Origin: Ricinus communis
Taxonomy: Eukaryota; Streptophyta; Magnoliopsida; Malpighiales; Euphorbiaceae
NCBI RefSeq assembly: GCF_019578655.1
Contig: NC_063258.1
Location: forward strand, 3,844,001 to 3,908,000
Length of the DNA: 64,000 nt
Direction of reading: 5' to 3'
Below are positions 46,141 through 60,149 of the stretch, one piece after another; within the stretch, counting starts at the first letter, position 1, and the number at the start of each line of letters is the position of its first letter. A model generated the notes under the pieces. It ran no database searches and was not told the DNA's origin. It worked only from the letters and a program-made list of their open reading frames with translations. The position numbers and the translations under genes were made by a program.

Positions 46141-49100
46141 ATGAAAACGTTGAGATTACCAGATTATCCTTGTATGGGTCATGGTAGTAGTGGATATTGT
46201 TCATATTCCAGAAGCAACAGGAACACCTACTACAAGATTGTTATAGTAATGGGAAAGAACAAGAAGCCCCGCTCTCCTTCTCCTAAGGTTTGTCTTTCCT
46301 CCACTCTAAACTAATATCACTTCTCTCTTGTTAATGGGCAATCATCACTTCCATTTTGCTTTAAGTTTTCGCTATAGATCTAATGCCCACCTCCAAATCC
46401 CATCTCTTTTCCCTAATCTGCCATCAAATGTGTCACATTCTGATTATGTCTGACAATAGTATATATTGTGTTCTATTGTATTAGATTATCTTGCATCATT
46501 ATAAGACCCTGTTGGAAAAATTCCAGGACTGTATTAGACAATAGTGATTTCTTAGTGATTTAATGATTTTAGGCATGTAGAAGAACACCCCAGCTGATTG
46601 CTCTCTCTGGTTGAGGCTTATGTAGATTGCATAAGAAACATTATTGCTTATCAAATTTTGTTTTTTTTTTTTTCTTTAGCCCTGTGGATCCACTTCTTAA
46701 GAAGGGTGAAGTTGGCTGCTTTGTTCCTATTCATTACTCAATTTCTAAACCCCAACCATTGTTTTCCTACACTATATGTTATTTTTATTCTTCTTAAAGT
46801 ACTTTTAACCAAAATTAAATGGCCTTAATATCTTAACTATCACTGAAACAAACATGTCATGTAGAGTATACATGAAAACTTAGAACTTCACTTAATGGCA
46901 TTGTGCAAGACTGGGAGTCGTCTCTTTTCTAATCAAAGGGCTAGTTTTCCTATCAATCTTGAACTATGCAACAAATTTCACCTCTGTTATATTATTCTAA
47001 GAATCTAACTTCATCAATTAGTCCATGTAATTTAAAATGGTAGCCATCAAATAAATCATGTGTTTATGTTGATATGATGCTAAGTTGGCATGCAGGTCTT
47101 TAGGGATTGCCTGACAAGCATTGCAACTGACTAATGTATTTCTAATTGATGCACTCAAGTCAACACCAGTTTTGAGATATGTGCCACTAATCTGTGTGCT
47201 CCTAATGGACCCAATTAGTGGGATTAGCCGCGTCACAAGGGCCCCACTCGTTAGCTTTTCTCCCAATAAACTAGTTCATCTATAGAAACAGAATAGTTGC
47301 AAATTTTTGGATTTATGGAATGATTGATATTACCAAGAGAAGTTGACAGAGTGAAGTACATTTGCCAGAGTGGGTGGGAGGCGGGGGGGTGGGTTGGGGG
47401 GCGTTGGGGAGGTAGACGGTAAAGTATAACAATCATAAAGTAGTTGCAAACGCCAGCATGCAACTCTTGCACTGTGGCTCTTAAATTTGCTTGATGAATG
47501 ATTTACCCTTGGATCTTGTAGTAAACATGAATAACAGATCTTTTTCCAGAGTCATGGAAATAGTTTGTAGACCTTTGTTTTAACTACACTGTTTGAGTTC
47601 AATTTTCGGCACTAATTCTGTTTGTATGAAGAGAAATGTTGACTTTTAATAATTCTATATTCTTATGAATGTGATAGTCTCCATATTAGACTGTCTAGCT
47701 CCACTATTTGAGTTCAAAATTTTCGCACTGTTTCTTTTGGCGCTAAGAAATGTTTTGATAATTAACAATTGGTGTACTTATGAATGTGGTGTTTCTCCAT
47801 ATTACTTTCTTAGAAATCTTTCAATTTTAGGACCCGGAGCCAGCTCCTCCAAGAATTACATCAAACCTCAAGCAGAACTTGCAATTTTTGAAGCTATGGA
47901 AGGTATGTTATCCGCTGTAACATTTAAAACCTATATGGATTTCTTCCTCTTTCTAATCCAATGTAGATCCTGTATGTAGGAATTCCAAAAGAGGAAGTCT
48001 AGCACACCTAAGCCTGCTACCAGTTATCGCAAAAAGAAGGTCCAGAAGGAGGACCTTCCAGAAGATACAGAGCTCTATCGTGATCCTACCTTGTCTCTCT
48101 ACTAGTAATAATCTTTTCCAGGTTCTCTGTACGAGATTGTTGGTTCAATTCAAAACTTCAATCTTAAGTCTCTTGGAAAACAATTCTTGTTTAAGCTACT
48201 AACTATATTTACAGTACAAACCAGGTTATAGACGATGCTGTCCCTGTCTTGCTTGTTGATGGGTATAATGTATGTGGCTATTGGCCAAAGCTGAAGAAGC
48301 ATTTTATGAATGGAAGACTTGATATTGCCCGACAAAAATTAATTGATGAACTTATAACATTCAGTATGCTTCGAGGTTTCTTCTTCTTCCTCCTCCTCTT
48401 CCTTCCCTTTTGTGAACAACCATACTGTTTCCTTCTTTTCTTTTCCCTTCCTTCATTACATTGATTTTCTTAAAACACTGAAAACAAAGGTAGGACATTG
48501 GAACACTAGTTTTTGTTGCATGCTGCAGCTGCTGTTGCTCAATTGTTTGCATGATATGAGGTGATAGCATTATTTTCTGAGTATGCACTCAAATTAATGT
48601 AACTATTCACAAGCGATTGTCATTTGTGACCTTGGGAATTCTAAGCTTCTAAAATATCTAGTCTTTACTTTAGATCAGATTTTCCATTCAATGGTCGTGG
48701 TTGTAGGTAATTTGGTCATAATGTTTTGACTATTATTGAAATTTGGTTCTCTTTTGTTATGTTGTTGTTTTCAAAGAAATTTTTATATGGAGCTAATTAC
48801 AAATATTAGATGGTTGTGCATTGATGGTGTTCTTACACATTTATCTCTTTATCTCTTTCTGTTAAATTTTACAGAGGTGAAAGTGGTAGCTGTCTTTGAT
48901 GCCATGATGTCAGGGCTTCCCACACACAAGGAAACTTTTATTGGGTACAGTTTATGATCTAAATAATTAACTTGTTTTCTTTTTGGGTTTTAAGTTATTT
49001 TAATTTTTTAATTTCCTGTAGCATTGGCATGTATTGTGCTATGTCATTCTTATTGTTTTTCTTTATAGAAATATGCTAATATTATAAAATTAGTTGATCT

Positions 49101-52100
49101 TTCCGTTATACATCTGCACCGATGCATGCAAATATTTTAACTAAATGGTTTTGTGATGGTCAAGATGCCTTTTTGATGAATGCATGTTGGGGGAGGGGAG
49201 GTAGGGTATGGTAGGTAAGTCAAATTACTCGTGAGCTATTTAAAATCAGCTTGCAAGATACTTGAATTAGACTCAACTTTTATTGTGCCGAGCTGAAGCT
49301 TGAGTAGTTGACTAACGAGTTGAGCTAAGTTTGATTATCACTATGCTCAATTCTTGGAGCTCATGAGCTTAGTTGAGAACTTAATAATTAATGCATTCAC
49401 CATTTTACCCTACATATTCATGACAAAAATGTCTACTGAAGCTCAAATTTTTTGAGCTTATTCTGGATTGCATAAACTTATTTAAGCTTTAATTCGAGGT
49501 TAATGAAAATTACATAGTTGAGTCGAGTCTAGCTGAGCTCAAGTATCTTTAACATCTAATCGAGGCGAGTTTGAGTATGAAGAAACAAAAATCATCATTA
49601 AGTTGACTCAAGACTTGAGCCTTGAGTTTCTGAGTCAAGTTAAGCTCAAGGCTAGCACTGTATTGACTCCATTCGGCTTAATTACACCCCATTCTCACTC
49701 ATCAAATGTTTTCACATGCTTTTTGCTTGCATTGCTAACAAGAATATTAGGACTTCAAGGATGTCTAATAAATAATATCTTAGTTTTGTAACTATTCCTA
49801 AGGACAATGCGGCCTTTTACTTCTTCCAGAAGACAATATAAGGTCTCAACCCTAAGCCTATCTTTATCGACCTCACTATCTAATTTTGACCAAAAGTGGT
49901 ATAAGCTAATTTGTTATTCTATTTACATTTTGGAGTTTCTATTTCTCTATTTATAAGTACATTTTGCCTATTGTGACATTGTGAATTTGCAAATTTGCAG
50001 CATAGATGTGGTTTTCTCAGGGGAGTCATGTGCTGATGCGTGGATTGAGAAAGAGGTGTGTTCTGACATTAAGCTAATAAGTAGATAGTATCTTTGCTTT
50101 CAACTGCTTTAATAATAGAAAGTCTTAATATATGTGGATTGAGTGCCGATGCCATGTGCATTCCTTATTGGTGGTAGAATTTCCCTCTTATTTCTGCTGT
50201 CCAGAATGGGCAGTCATTTCTCTACCATTATCCATCAGTAGATGCGATTATGGTAGGTTTTTACCTGTTTTCTAATTGTGACAATTCTTTTCTATTATTG
50301 ATCTCTATCAGTCCTTCTCCATAAGTATAAACATATAGCTTATGGGAAGTAATACCTGGACAAGCTCTGTAGTGATTACTATGCCTGCTTGTCATGCAGA
50401 GACCTAAGAGTGAAAAGTTTAAAGTAGGAAGGTCTCAGTTCAGAGCTCAGCTCTCTAAATGTCAAAAAAGAAAATTCACATTCATGAGTTAGCTTTCTGC
50501 ATTTATGCACTGCTGCCTTTATCATAACCATCTATAAATGGTTGATATGCTTGACAACTGTGGCTTCTCATTCTATCAACTGGTTTGTCTTTTTTTTTCT
50601 TCTCTTAATTTATTTTTTTATTTTTTAAAATCATAGTGTTTTATTAATAGATGGAAATGAAATATTGTTTTCTAACAGGTTGTAGCCTTGAGGGAAGATG
50701 GCTGCCCCAAAGTGTGGGTCGTGACTTCTGATCGTATGCAACAACATGCAGCACATGGAGCAGTATGCTCTTTATAACTACTATCATTTCTTTCAATTCT
50801 ATAGTCTGTTAATTTCAAAATCGTGCCAAATTAAGCTGTCAGAGATTACCCAAGTGTTGGAATGAGCTTTCAGTATCTTTGTTTTTCTGACCATGTTGCC
50901 ATTGTAGCTCTCCCAAGTAGAAGTATTTAGAAATTAGAGTTGCGGCTCTAATTAGTACCATTCTTCAAGTATCTTGACCGTTCTTTGATGTTTCTCAGAC
51001 CAATTTCTCACTTGTTTCTAAAAATTGAAGGCAATGTTTCAATGGTGATAAGTTATACGATAAATTTCTTCTGTACTGTTTGTTTTAATGTTATTTCTTT
51101 AACTATTAATGAACAAGTGGCAGGCATCTCATAGTTTTTATTTACAACTACTAGTGTCCTGTGATGTTACTTTTGTCATTCTCTGCCAATTTCCTTATGG
51201 GCTTGTTTTAAACTGCCTTGTCAGGGAGCTTTTGTATGGAGTAGCAAGGCTTTGGTTTCTGAAGTAAGCAATAATCCATTTTTTGTTTTGTGTTCTTGAT
51301 TATCAATTCTGTGTTAGCATAAATTACCAGTGCATGACTGAATTTTCATTCTGTGTTGATATTTTGGATATAGATTAAGGCATCACACAAGGAGGTGGAG
51401 ATGATGCTTCAAGAACAAAGGTGCGCTCCACTTGAACGAACATTCTATTTACTGAAACATACAAGGACATGAGAATCATGAGTTTAATGTCGCAATAAAA
51501 TAAATTGACCTATAAGAGGATTACAAGTAATTTGAGTGTCATCATCAAATGAAGTGTAGTAACTTCAGTCACAATATCAAATGCTTGAAGTCACTTCATG
51601 AGAAGTTTCAAATGTGTCATAACACCCCTGCAAGTTTATGTAACATTTCTGTGCTCTGCAATTTTGGTGCAAAACTGTCTTTGCTGTGGGAGATAGTTCT
51701 TTCTCTATACATGTGATCGATTGAGTACATCCATAAAAGAATTGCTCGCCATAAGTACCTGGGATATTCATTTGGAGTATGCGGAGGGATAAGGATCAAA
51801 CTGAAATCATTTAATTTATAGTATGTTCACAATGACTTGGGGAGTCAGTTGCAGGCATGCATGCGCCCACCTGCAACATATTTGAGGTTTATGCATCATC
51901 TTAACTAGCCAAACCGTTGAAACTCCAGTTAACAGCCTGATTATTTCAGAAAGATGTAAGCGCGGGTAAACATATATGTTAATAGGGGTTTACATTGTTT
52001 AGGAAGAAATTAGAATATCTCAAAAGCATGATAGGAAAGGCCAGAAGGGATCTAAAACCTATATATTTATCTGGTTGAGTTGATTGCACTGGTTCTGGAT

Positions 52101-52283
52101 CAATCTGTGGCATTTATTAGTACACACGTATGTGTTTGCTGGCCTAGATTTATAAATGTTCTTCTTCTCAGGCCCACTTCTTTCCAAGGCAGATTGTTAA
52201 AGCACAATCTAGATTCTGAAGTTGTAGATGCTCTCAAGGATCTGAGGAATAAGCTAGCTGAGAATGAGTCAAAAAGAAGGTGA
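46141..52283 (+). CDS. YacP/Rae1-like NYN-domain endoribonuclease (plant)
   Basis: Ten exons: 46141-46287, 47831-47902, 47980-48104, 48215-48375, 48875-48944, 50001-50055, 50679-50762, 51225-51263, 51374-51420, 52172-52283, giving 303 aa. Phases agree, GT-AG throughout, and an in-frame TAG lies 6 nt before the ATG. A second Met at residue 37 (MGKNKKPRSP) could be used instead. Residues 1-110 are basic and Ser/Lys-rich, possibly an organelle or nuclear signal. The NYN/PIN-fold domain runs from about 124 to 265 and keeps its acidic residues: LLVDGYNV (D130), AVFDAM (D177), SGESCADAWIEKE (D204, E208), VVTSDRMQQ (D228). The C-terminus is a charged helix. In Bacillus the relative Rae1 (YacP) cuts mRNA on ribosomes, and the plant version is plausibly plastid or organellar. 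Substrate and location are inferred, not shown. Confidence 0.88.
47372..47420 (+). other. G-rich tract in intron 1, possible G-quadruplex
   Basis: Five or more G-runs of 3-7 (GGGTGGGAGGCGGGGGGGTG, then GGTTGGGGGG, then TTGGGGAGG) occur on the gene's sense strand in an otherwise AT-rich intron. Confidence 0.6.
49195..49690. mobile_element. Probable non-autonomous TE remnant in intron 5
   Basis: Dense GAGCT/AGCTC/TTGAG motifs (more than a dozen across about 450 bp) contrast with the flanking intron. They end in GGCTTAATTACACCCC at about 49675, a phrase common at hAT-type ends (GGGGTGTAA in reverse). A matching left end and target duplication could not be fixed, so it is degraded or misassigned. 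Confidence 0.4.
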
Positions 52284-54432
52284 TCAAATTTACTGAGATG
52301 AAGCTCGGTACATTGGACCAGGCTTCTCGTTCGTTTTGACATTTAATTTGCTTCCTTAGGCTGGACTAGTTCTTATTGATAAATGTATAGTCACTGAGAA
52401 ATAGGTAGTTTACTATCACCATGGAACATTTGCCATGCTATCCCGTTTTTCTGGGTGTTTTTCTTTTCTTCTTTCTTTGGAGGGAGTTTCTGTCATGGGA
52501 AGAGGAGCTGCTTATACCTAATCAATTTTCCATTGTTTTTTTGTTCATACATGTCAAAGTCCTAACTGAAGCCATGCTATGATGTTGATGGCCACTGTTA
52601 GTCCCCCATTTTGCTTGTCTGTAATCAAGCTTTGAGGAATTAAGAAAGCTTCCAGTAAGCTAATATGTCTTTATGATAGCCTCTTTCATTTTGCAAAGAC
52701 CTAAACTGATGAAATCTGCAAGGTAACTAGGAAATTAGCTGAACGTCTCACAGAAGTCCGCAAAGGAAAATAACCACAGAAGACCTAAACTGATGTACTC
52801 AACAGTTCTAATTTGAAGCTTTTCAACTTTTAGTTTTAAACTGAAAATATTCAAATTTAAAGTATTTCTTATCTCTTAAAAATACTAATTTAATATTGAA
52901 ATAAAATATATTTTTTTATTTTTTTTCATAAAATTCTTTTAAAAGAATAATAAATGCTAATAAAAAAAAGAAAAAAAATAATTAAATTGATGTTTATATT
53001 GGTCATTAAACATGTAAATAATAACTATAGATGATTTTATCAAACATAATTATTTATCAGCTATTAGTATTAGTTTTAACTGCTGCTTTCTTTCTCTACC
53101 GATATATACAACTTTGTCTTCTTCTTCTTCTTCTTCTTTTAACTGTTGATTTCTCTACAGATATAAACCTCTTCTTCTTCTTCTTCTTCTTCTAGTTTTG
53201 AGGCAATACATCCCATTTTTCCATTTTTAAACTACCAATAGTGAGAAAAAGTGGTCTCTTTGAAAAAAATGCACATTCTTTTAAGATAAGGGGGCTACAT
53301 AAGCTAGCTAACTATGGAAAGATGGGATTTTTTTCTGAATGTATTTGAATAATGTTCTTCAAAAGCTGTAACCTTGCTTTGGAACAACCCATTTCATTTT
53401 TTTATTTGAGAAGGTTATATTTCGGTTACACATATTCATGCCAACATATTACAACCTCTGAATGCAAAGACAGAGAGAGTGACAACCATACAGAGCTAAA
53501 GCTACATTTAACATAAATTTTTTTCTTAAAAAAGATAAAAAGATAAAAAGATAGAAAAATGTTTCTTTTTTAACAGATGAGGATGTTTTTTATGTGATTT
53601 TATCTCTTGTATAAAATTGAATATGGCTTGAGATAAACTCCAACTAGCAGGAAATGTGAAGTGAGAGAGTGAGAAGATCAGACGATAGTGAAATCAGAAG
53701 GAGAAGATTGGGGGCTAGAGTGAGGAAAGCGCAGTACATGGTTGGTTTTGGGAGATGCAAGTAAGCTTGGAGGTAAAATTTGAAAGCAAATAGCAGGATG
53801 AGAAGGGAAAGAAAAAAAAAGTAAGAATTGGGATTTTCCAAGCTTGCCTTCTTGCTTATGGTGATTGAATTCTGAAGTGGATTTATGGAAATATTCTTAT
53901 TTACATTGTTTGTTCTTTTTTAAAAAATTAAATAAATTCCAAATTCTTGCCTTAGATCATAATTTAATAACCACAAGACATGTATTATTATAATATCCTT
54001 CTTATTATTAATATACTTAATGATTAAAAAATTATTAAATATTAGATATACTAATTTATTAAATTTACAAAGATGAAAATTTATAAATAGAATAACATTA
54101 ATGTGTTCGAAATTTATAAATTTAAAATTAATAAATTGTTATATAAAATTATATTTTATAAAAATACAAACTAAATATTTAACTTGACTTTCATGTAAAA
54201 GTCATACTCTAAAATAATTTCATATTAACCATAATTTTTAATATAAAGTATAATTTTCATTGTTGTTACTAAACTCTATATTAATTGTTTAGTTTAATTA
54301 TATATATATATAAAGTTACAGAATTGAAAATAATGCCATTGCTAAAGTTACACAATCTAATAAATGAATTTGTTGATTTTTAGTTGATGTGTGATTGATT
54401 TTACGATTGACATAGTTGATGTATGATTGATG
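52284..54432. other. Intergenic region with a small CTT-bearing duplication
   Basis: The first few hundred bases should hold the 3' UTR of the NYN gene. At about 53085-53150 and 53143-53200 a 58-bp unit is tandemly duplicated: TTTCTCTAC.GATATA.A followed by (CTT)n/(TTC)n. The rest is AT-rich. A 65-codon minus-strand frame at 53644-53841 begins without ATG and was not accepted. Confidence 0.5.
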
Positions 54433-56122
54433 TTTTCTTTTTTAACAGTGAACCTATAACCGAGATAAGAATGAATTTATTATCTAATCCATATTTGTCT
54501 ATATTTTAATTTTATTCATTGATTTTAATTTATCTTTCTTTATTTGATATTTTTCTTATAACTGAATAATTTTATTGATTTTTGGTTGATGTTTAGTTGA
54601 TATGTAATTGATTTATGACTTGTATGGTTGATGTTTAGTTAATGTTTGATTGATTTTTAGATCTATGAAGAATAATCTTTCAATTTTTTTCTTGATATGT
54701 TATTTCTTCTTTTTTTTTTTTTAAATTTCAACTTCTTTATTTTTTCTTTTTCTTTCTGATCTCTGTCATTTAATTTTTCTTTTATGTAAAAGAAAAAAGT
54801 ATTATTATCTTGAACTCTTTTTAAAATTTGTTGGATTTTGCTCTTTATAAAAAGCTTAGCTTTGTTTAAATTTTATATAAAATAAATTATTTTAATGTGA
54901 AATCTTTTAATTTATAGGTTAAAGTATTTTGATTGACCTTTTGTTAATTTTCAAATATATGAAGATTTATCTTCAACTTTTTTTACTTTAATTGTTATTT
55001 ACTTGTTAAATAAGTCCCAAAATATTTTTTTTTTTGTTGAAGATTTATATTTCAGTGTTGAAAAAATTAGAAATTGAGTTACCATTTCACATTAATAATT
55101 TTCATCATTTTTAAAAAATAATAATAATTTCCATCTTAAAGTTGAAAGAAAAAAATCTATGAATATAAATAATACTTGCATGGAGTAGAAATAATTACTT
55201 TCTATTTTGATTAAGAATATTAGAAAAAGATGTAAGTTGTAGACAAAAGTAATATTTTAATAATTAAGTAAATATCTTTCCTTATAAAAAATTTAAAAAA
55301 TTTAAAATATCTAAAACAAAAGGAAAATATATGTATGGTATAAAAAAAAATTAAAGTAGTATATGAATAATTAAGCAGATAACTTTCCTTATAAGAAATA
55401 AAAAATTTTAAAATAAAAAGAAAATATATGGATAATATTAAAAAGAAATTCGCACCTTATACTCATATTCATCACTTTTTTATTTTTAAAAATTTCTTCA
55501 TAAATTAAAATATCTATAATATTATCATATTTTTATAAAAAATGATTAGCTTGAGATTTTTATGAGCTTGTGTTTTTTGAGGTATAAATCTTATTGATAT
55601 TGCAAAATTTGTAAATTTATAATTCTATAAAATTTTCAAAATTAAGTTACACTAAAAAAACAAGCAAAATAAGATGTTTACATAGGTCTAAAGAATGACA
55701 TAATTATGAATAAATTGACATTTATCGTCATATCAGCTCAATAAATATTCAACATAAGCTAAAAATAATTCAACTACATAGTATAAAGTGAATGAAACAT
55801 ATTTTAGATTTTAACTCAGAATAGATTTTTTAAGAGTGTTATAAACATAAAACGTAAAATTTTAAATCTATAATAATTTTTTTGAAGTAATTCATATTCA
55901 TTAATTAATTGATGTGAAATATATATTTCTGAAAAAATAAAAAAAATAAAATAGTTATTTTTAAATTAAAAAAAAAATCACTAATCATGTCCAACTTTCA
56001 TGATTTTATTATATTAGATGTAAGGGCACAAAAAGTGGTTCACATCATAAATTGATGTTGAGACTTTTTTGTGAGATAAGAATATAATAGTTTTTGTAAA
56101 AAGAAGTATTTGTGTAATTTTG
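54433..56122 (+). repeat. 1.6-kb interspersed repeat, copy B
   Basis: Same orientation and block order as copy A at 28358-29946, at roughly 75-80% identity by eye. No target duplication or terminal inverted repeat was recognised at either edge. Confidence 0.65.
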
Positions 56123-59100
56123 GGTCAAGCTTACTATTGTCTAATTTTGTTCAAGGTTCCCTACAACATATATTCAATTGTATAAAGATAAATTGTTTAA
56201 ATTTTAATTTAAAAAACACTAACTAATTTGCTATTAAAATTTAGTATTTGTGAATTTTTAGGAAAGAACAAATCAAAATTGAATAATTCTGCCAATATTG
56301 AATCAAATTATAGTTAAAACCATTTCATGCTAGTAATGAGTTCACTGATTCACCTTGAAACTCAATTGTGGGCCTATGAAGCTGAGGTAAAATAGGCCCT
56401 TTTAAGCGAAGTGACCCAGAAATTTCAACCTCCAAATTATGTCACAAGTTATATGTTGGGTCTCCTTGGAAGCCCAAAGAAAGGTTGGCTTCTTCTCACT
56501 TGTTGCTAATTGTTGGAGATGGCAGAATTTGACTTTTGAGTCTAAGAACCCTGCCCGCAATTTGATGTGCTCAAACTTAAAATTCAGTACAAAGTTAAAT
56601 ACGTGAATCCTGAAATGATTCAGGATTGAAACCATTCAAATCCGAAATCATCAAACTTTGGAAATAACCGGAGATCCGTGTAACTCCGGGACCGAATAAG
56701 CGAAACGCAAAAATAGTCAAAAGTTGAAAATAATTTCGAATCTAAAACTATTTGAACCTAAGATCGAGACCACTAAAGATTGGACACAATTTAACCAAAA
56801 ATCTAAAATGACTTGAGAAAGAAGGATTAAAAATTTGCCATGACCTTAAACTCCAAAGACAGCTCAAATGGGAAATGAAGAAGACTAGACAGGAGCTAGG
56901 TAGCTTTTGTAACCAGTTTGAGTATAATCCCATAGAACCTTTCCCTACTTTTAAAATAAAATATTTTAAAAAAATATAAATATCACTATATAAAGGAATA
57001 TTTACGTAAGACACAACTTAAGAAATTTATAATTTATTATAATATAGAAATTAAGACCGAAACTTTTCATAACTATATAGATGTTATTCCTATATAGAAT
57101 ATCACTATAGAGATGTTTTGTTGTAATTAATAACTTTTGATACTAGTTATCTTAATATATTTTATTTTCAATTAGAATCTTAAGAATTCATTTTTTAAAA
57201 TTTAATCTCTAAATTTATAATCTTTTAAAGTTATTACTTTGTAAAATAATTAGTTTATATATATATATATATATATAATATAATATAATATAATATAATT
57301 ATTTAAGTTGGAAAATGGATCTTTGCTTTTGCTATCTTGCATTTAGTTTAATTTATATCTTAATTTTTTTAAAAAAAATTGAAATTTATGATGTTTTAGT
57401 TATGAGAAGAAAAAGTTTGAGGTTGAAAATAAAATTATAATTTGAATTAAAAAATTCAAATTAATGATTTTAGATTAGTTATTTTAAATAAAAATTAAGA
57501 ATTCAATACTAATACTATTTTGAATTTAATAATTCCTAATTTATCAACAAAAATATTTTCATAAGTAAACTAAATAAATAAATGAATTATTGCTAAAGTT
57601 AATAATGGATCTAAATTTTTAGGCTTTTTTTTTATATATATATTTTCTTAGAAACTTAAAACAATTTTTTTTTTACTTTTACAGTGGAAACAATTTTATT
57701 GATAAAACCAAAAATGTTTATTCTTAATGTACTATTGATTTAATATCTTTTTAGTAGGACGAATGGCCTAATTTAAAAAAACCAATTTATTTATAATATA
57801 ATACATGATAAAATACTTAAAAGTTTAAGCTATATCCCATTAAAAGTATAAATAACTTATTAATATTAAATAAATATTACATAGATAATGATGCTTTTAA
57901 GTAAATTGTACTAATATATTTATTTGATTAAACATTTATAAGCAAACTAATTAAAATTAGATGCATTGAATTTATATTGATAGTTGAGCAGATTCATAAT
58001 TTTAATAGACGTCAAACTTAAAATTATATGCTAATCGTTAATTGTTCATCAATTAATTGCTAATAAATAATTAGTAATATTCTCTTTGTTTAATGGAATT
58101 TATTCATCCCAATACTGTTAACTTAATGAATTTAATTTATGAAATAAAAAAGTAAAATCAAATAAACTGATTTAAAATTTTAACTAGAACCTAATAAGTT
58201 AATTTAAAATCGATTTGAAATTCAAAGCAATATGAAGTAGGTTTTACTCGAACTTGTAATAATTTAAATTCGAAAAGAATAGCCAAAAAGACTCGAACTC
58301 GATCTAATATGAATCCAAATTAGCAAAATCTAAAATTATCTGAACTTGAAACGACCTAAGCCAAATAGATCAAATTTAAAAAATATAAAACTTAAAATAA
58401 TCTTATCTGAACCCAATTCAACCTATTTATCATTTCTACCGTCAATTTTCAATCAGCAACCAAACCAGTCAAGAGTTTGGTCACTGATTTTATTGATTAA
58501 ACCAAACTTATTTTATCATTTTTACTGTCAATTTTTTTAACATGTATTTAATTTATTTAAATATATATGTTAAAAATCCGATTCCACAAAGCTAGTTCAA
58601 TTGATTAATCTACTGACCAACTCAACAGTCAAAATCTAAATAAATTTTAATTAATTGAGTTTTAATAGAATTGAATAAGACCGAATTAGCTTATCTAATT
58701 GAATCAGCTGGTTCGGTCCGCTTCAAAAAACAATAGTTCTACCTTTGTAATTAGTATCCAACTACCAACTTTCTTATTCTTCTCTAATTGATGTTGCGAG
58801 TACCAATTATCATTTATGTGATACGTATGAAAACAAGAGGTGATTAAATTTTAGATAAGGAAAGAAAATGGACCTTTTGAATGGGAATGAAGGGGAATGA
58901 GAGAAAGATAAGATGGCAAAAAGGTTGAGGTGGACAAGGCATAAAATAAAGAAAGAAGAAGAAAATAATATTGGAGGCAGAATGGCATCAGTGGACTTTG
59001 TAAGGATATTGTCAGCATTCTAAGTTTTGTGGGCTACCCTTTCCAAGTTATACCCTCTTCAAATTTAGTGCTTCCCCCACTTTCTTCTCTATTATTGCCC

Positions 59101-60100
59101 CCATTAAACACCACCGCTGCTCACTAAATACACATTCATTTTTATCCTTACAAATTAAGGAAACAAAAGATAATAATTTTATATAAATCACATGATGTAA
59201 ATATCTTTTTTCTTTTAATTTATTTTTCTGAAAATTCACACGGGACAGTAATCGTCATCTTATGTTCGCCACGCTTAATACAGAAAAACGATCATAATAT
59301 GAAAGAAAAATGATTAAAACAACTTTCTTATTACTCGAGTTAGGTTTGGAATGTAGGCAGAAGAAGCTCATGGAACCCTCGTATAGCTACTTTTAAATCG
59401 AACAAGATGACAAGCTGTATTGGTTTTTATTGGTCAAAAGAACAAAAAAAAGAAGGAAGGAAGGAAGGAGTTCTCTACCCTAACTGAGAGGTTAATGTCC
59501 AATCACAGCAACACATGCATGCATGCCAAATTAACTCCAACCCTAACCTCCCCGATTGAGATGGCAAAACCAACCATAGATATACTGTAATAGTAGAAAA
59601 AGTTCACATGCAGCAGAAACACAGACAAGGGACAGAATAATATATGATTGGTGGACATAATACATATATATTTAGATGTGAAGAGGAGTGCATTTAGGTT
59701 TGTCAACTTGTTTTGCAGAGGTTGTAATGTAAAGGATTATTCACGAGACACCTGCCTGCCTTATTAACTCTGAATCAATAAATAAATATATATATATACA
59801 CACACAGAAAACGTACAAAATTTCAGACCCAACAGAGGCACAGTAAATTTAGCTAGGGCACAACAACAACTTCTTCACCTCTACAAACTAATGAGAGGCA
59901 TAGGAGGACAAAGTTCAAAAAAGAAAGGGGAAAACCCTAACCAAAAGAGCAATAAATGAGAAAGTCAGATGGTCAAATGGGGGTCCAGAGGTCCTGGTCT
60001 GGTCTGATGGTCAAATATTTGACTCTCTTTTTTTTCCTAGACAGAAATTTAATTATATCCAACGGTGATTAAATTGTGGACCCCTTCATTGTTTCCTCTC
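56123..60100. other. Gene-poor AT-rich region
   Basis: No gene was accepted. Simple sequence includes (TA)n at about 57255-57277 running into (TAATA)n at 57277-57299. The stretch at 56400-56740 is less AT-rich and may be an old repeat. 58160-58740 has repeated AAC(C/T)/CTCGAAC phrases of unknown nature. Confidence 0.45.

Positions 60101-60149
<49 letters not shown>
60101..60149. repeat. (TTA)n microsatellite
   Basis: About 16 trinucleotide units. Confidence 0.95.

Noticed and set aside
53644..53841. 65-codon hydrophobic minus-strand frame (membrane micropeptide)
   Set aside because: It opens with TTG and not ATG, is Leu/Phe low-complexity, and has no matching neighbour exon.
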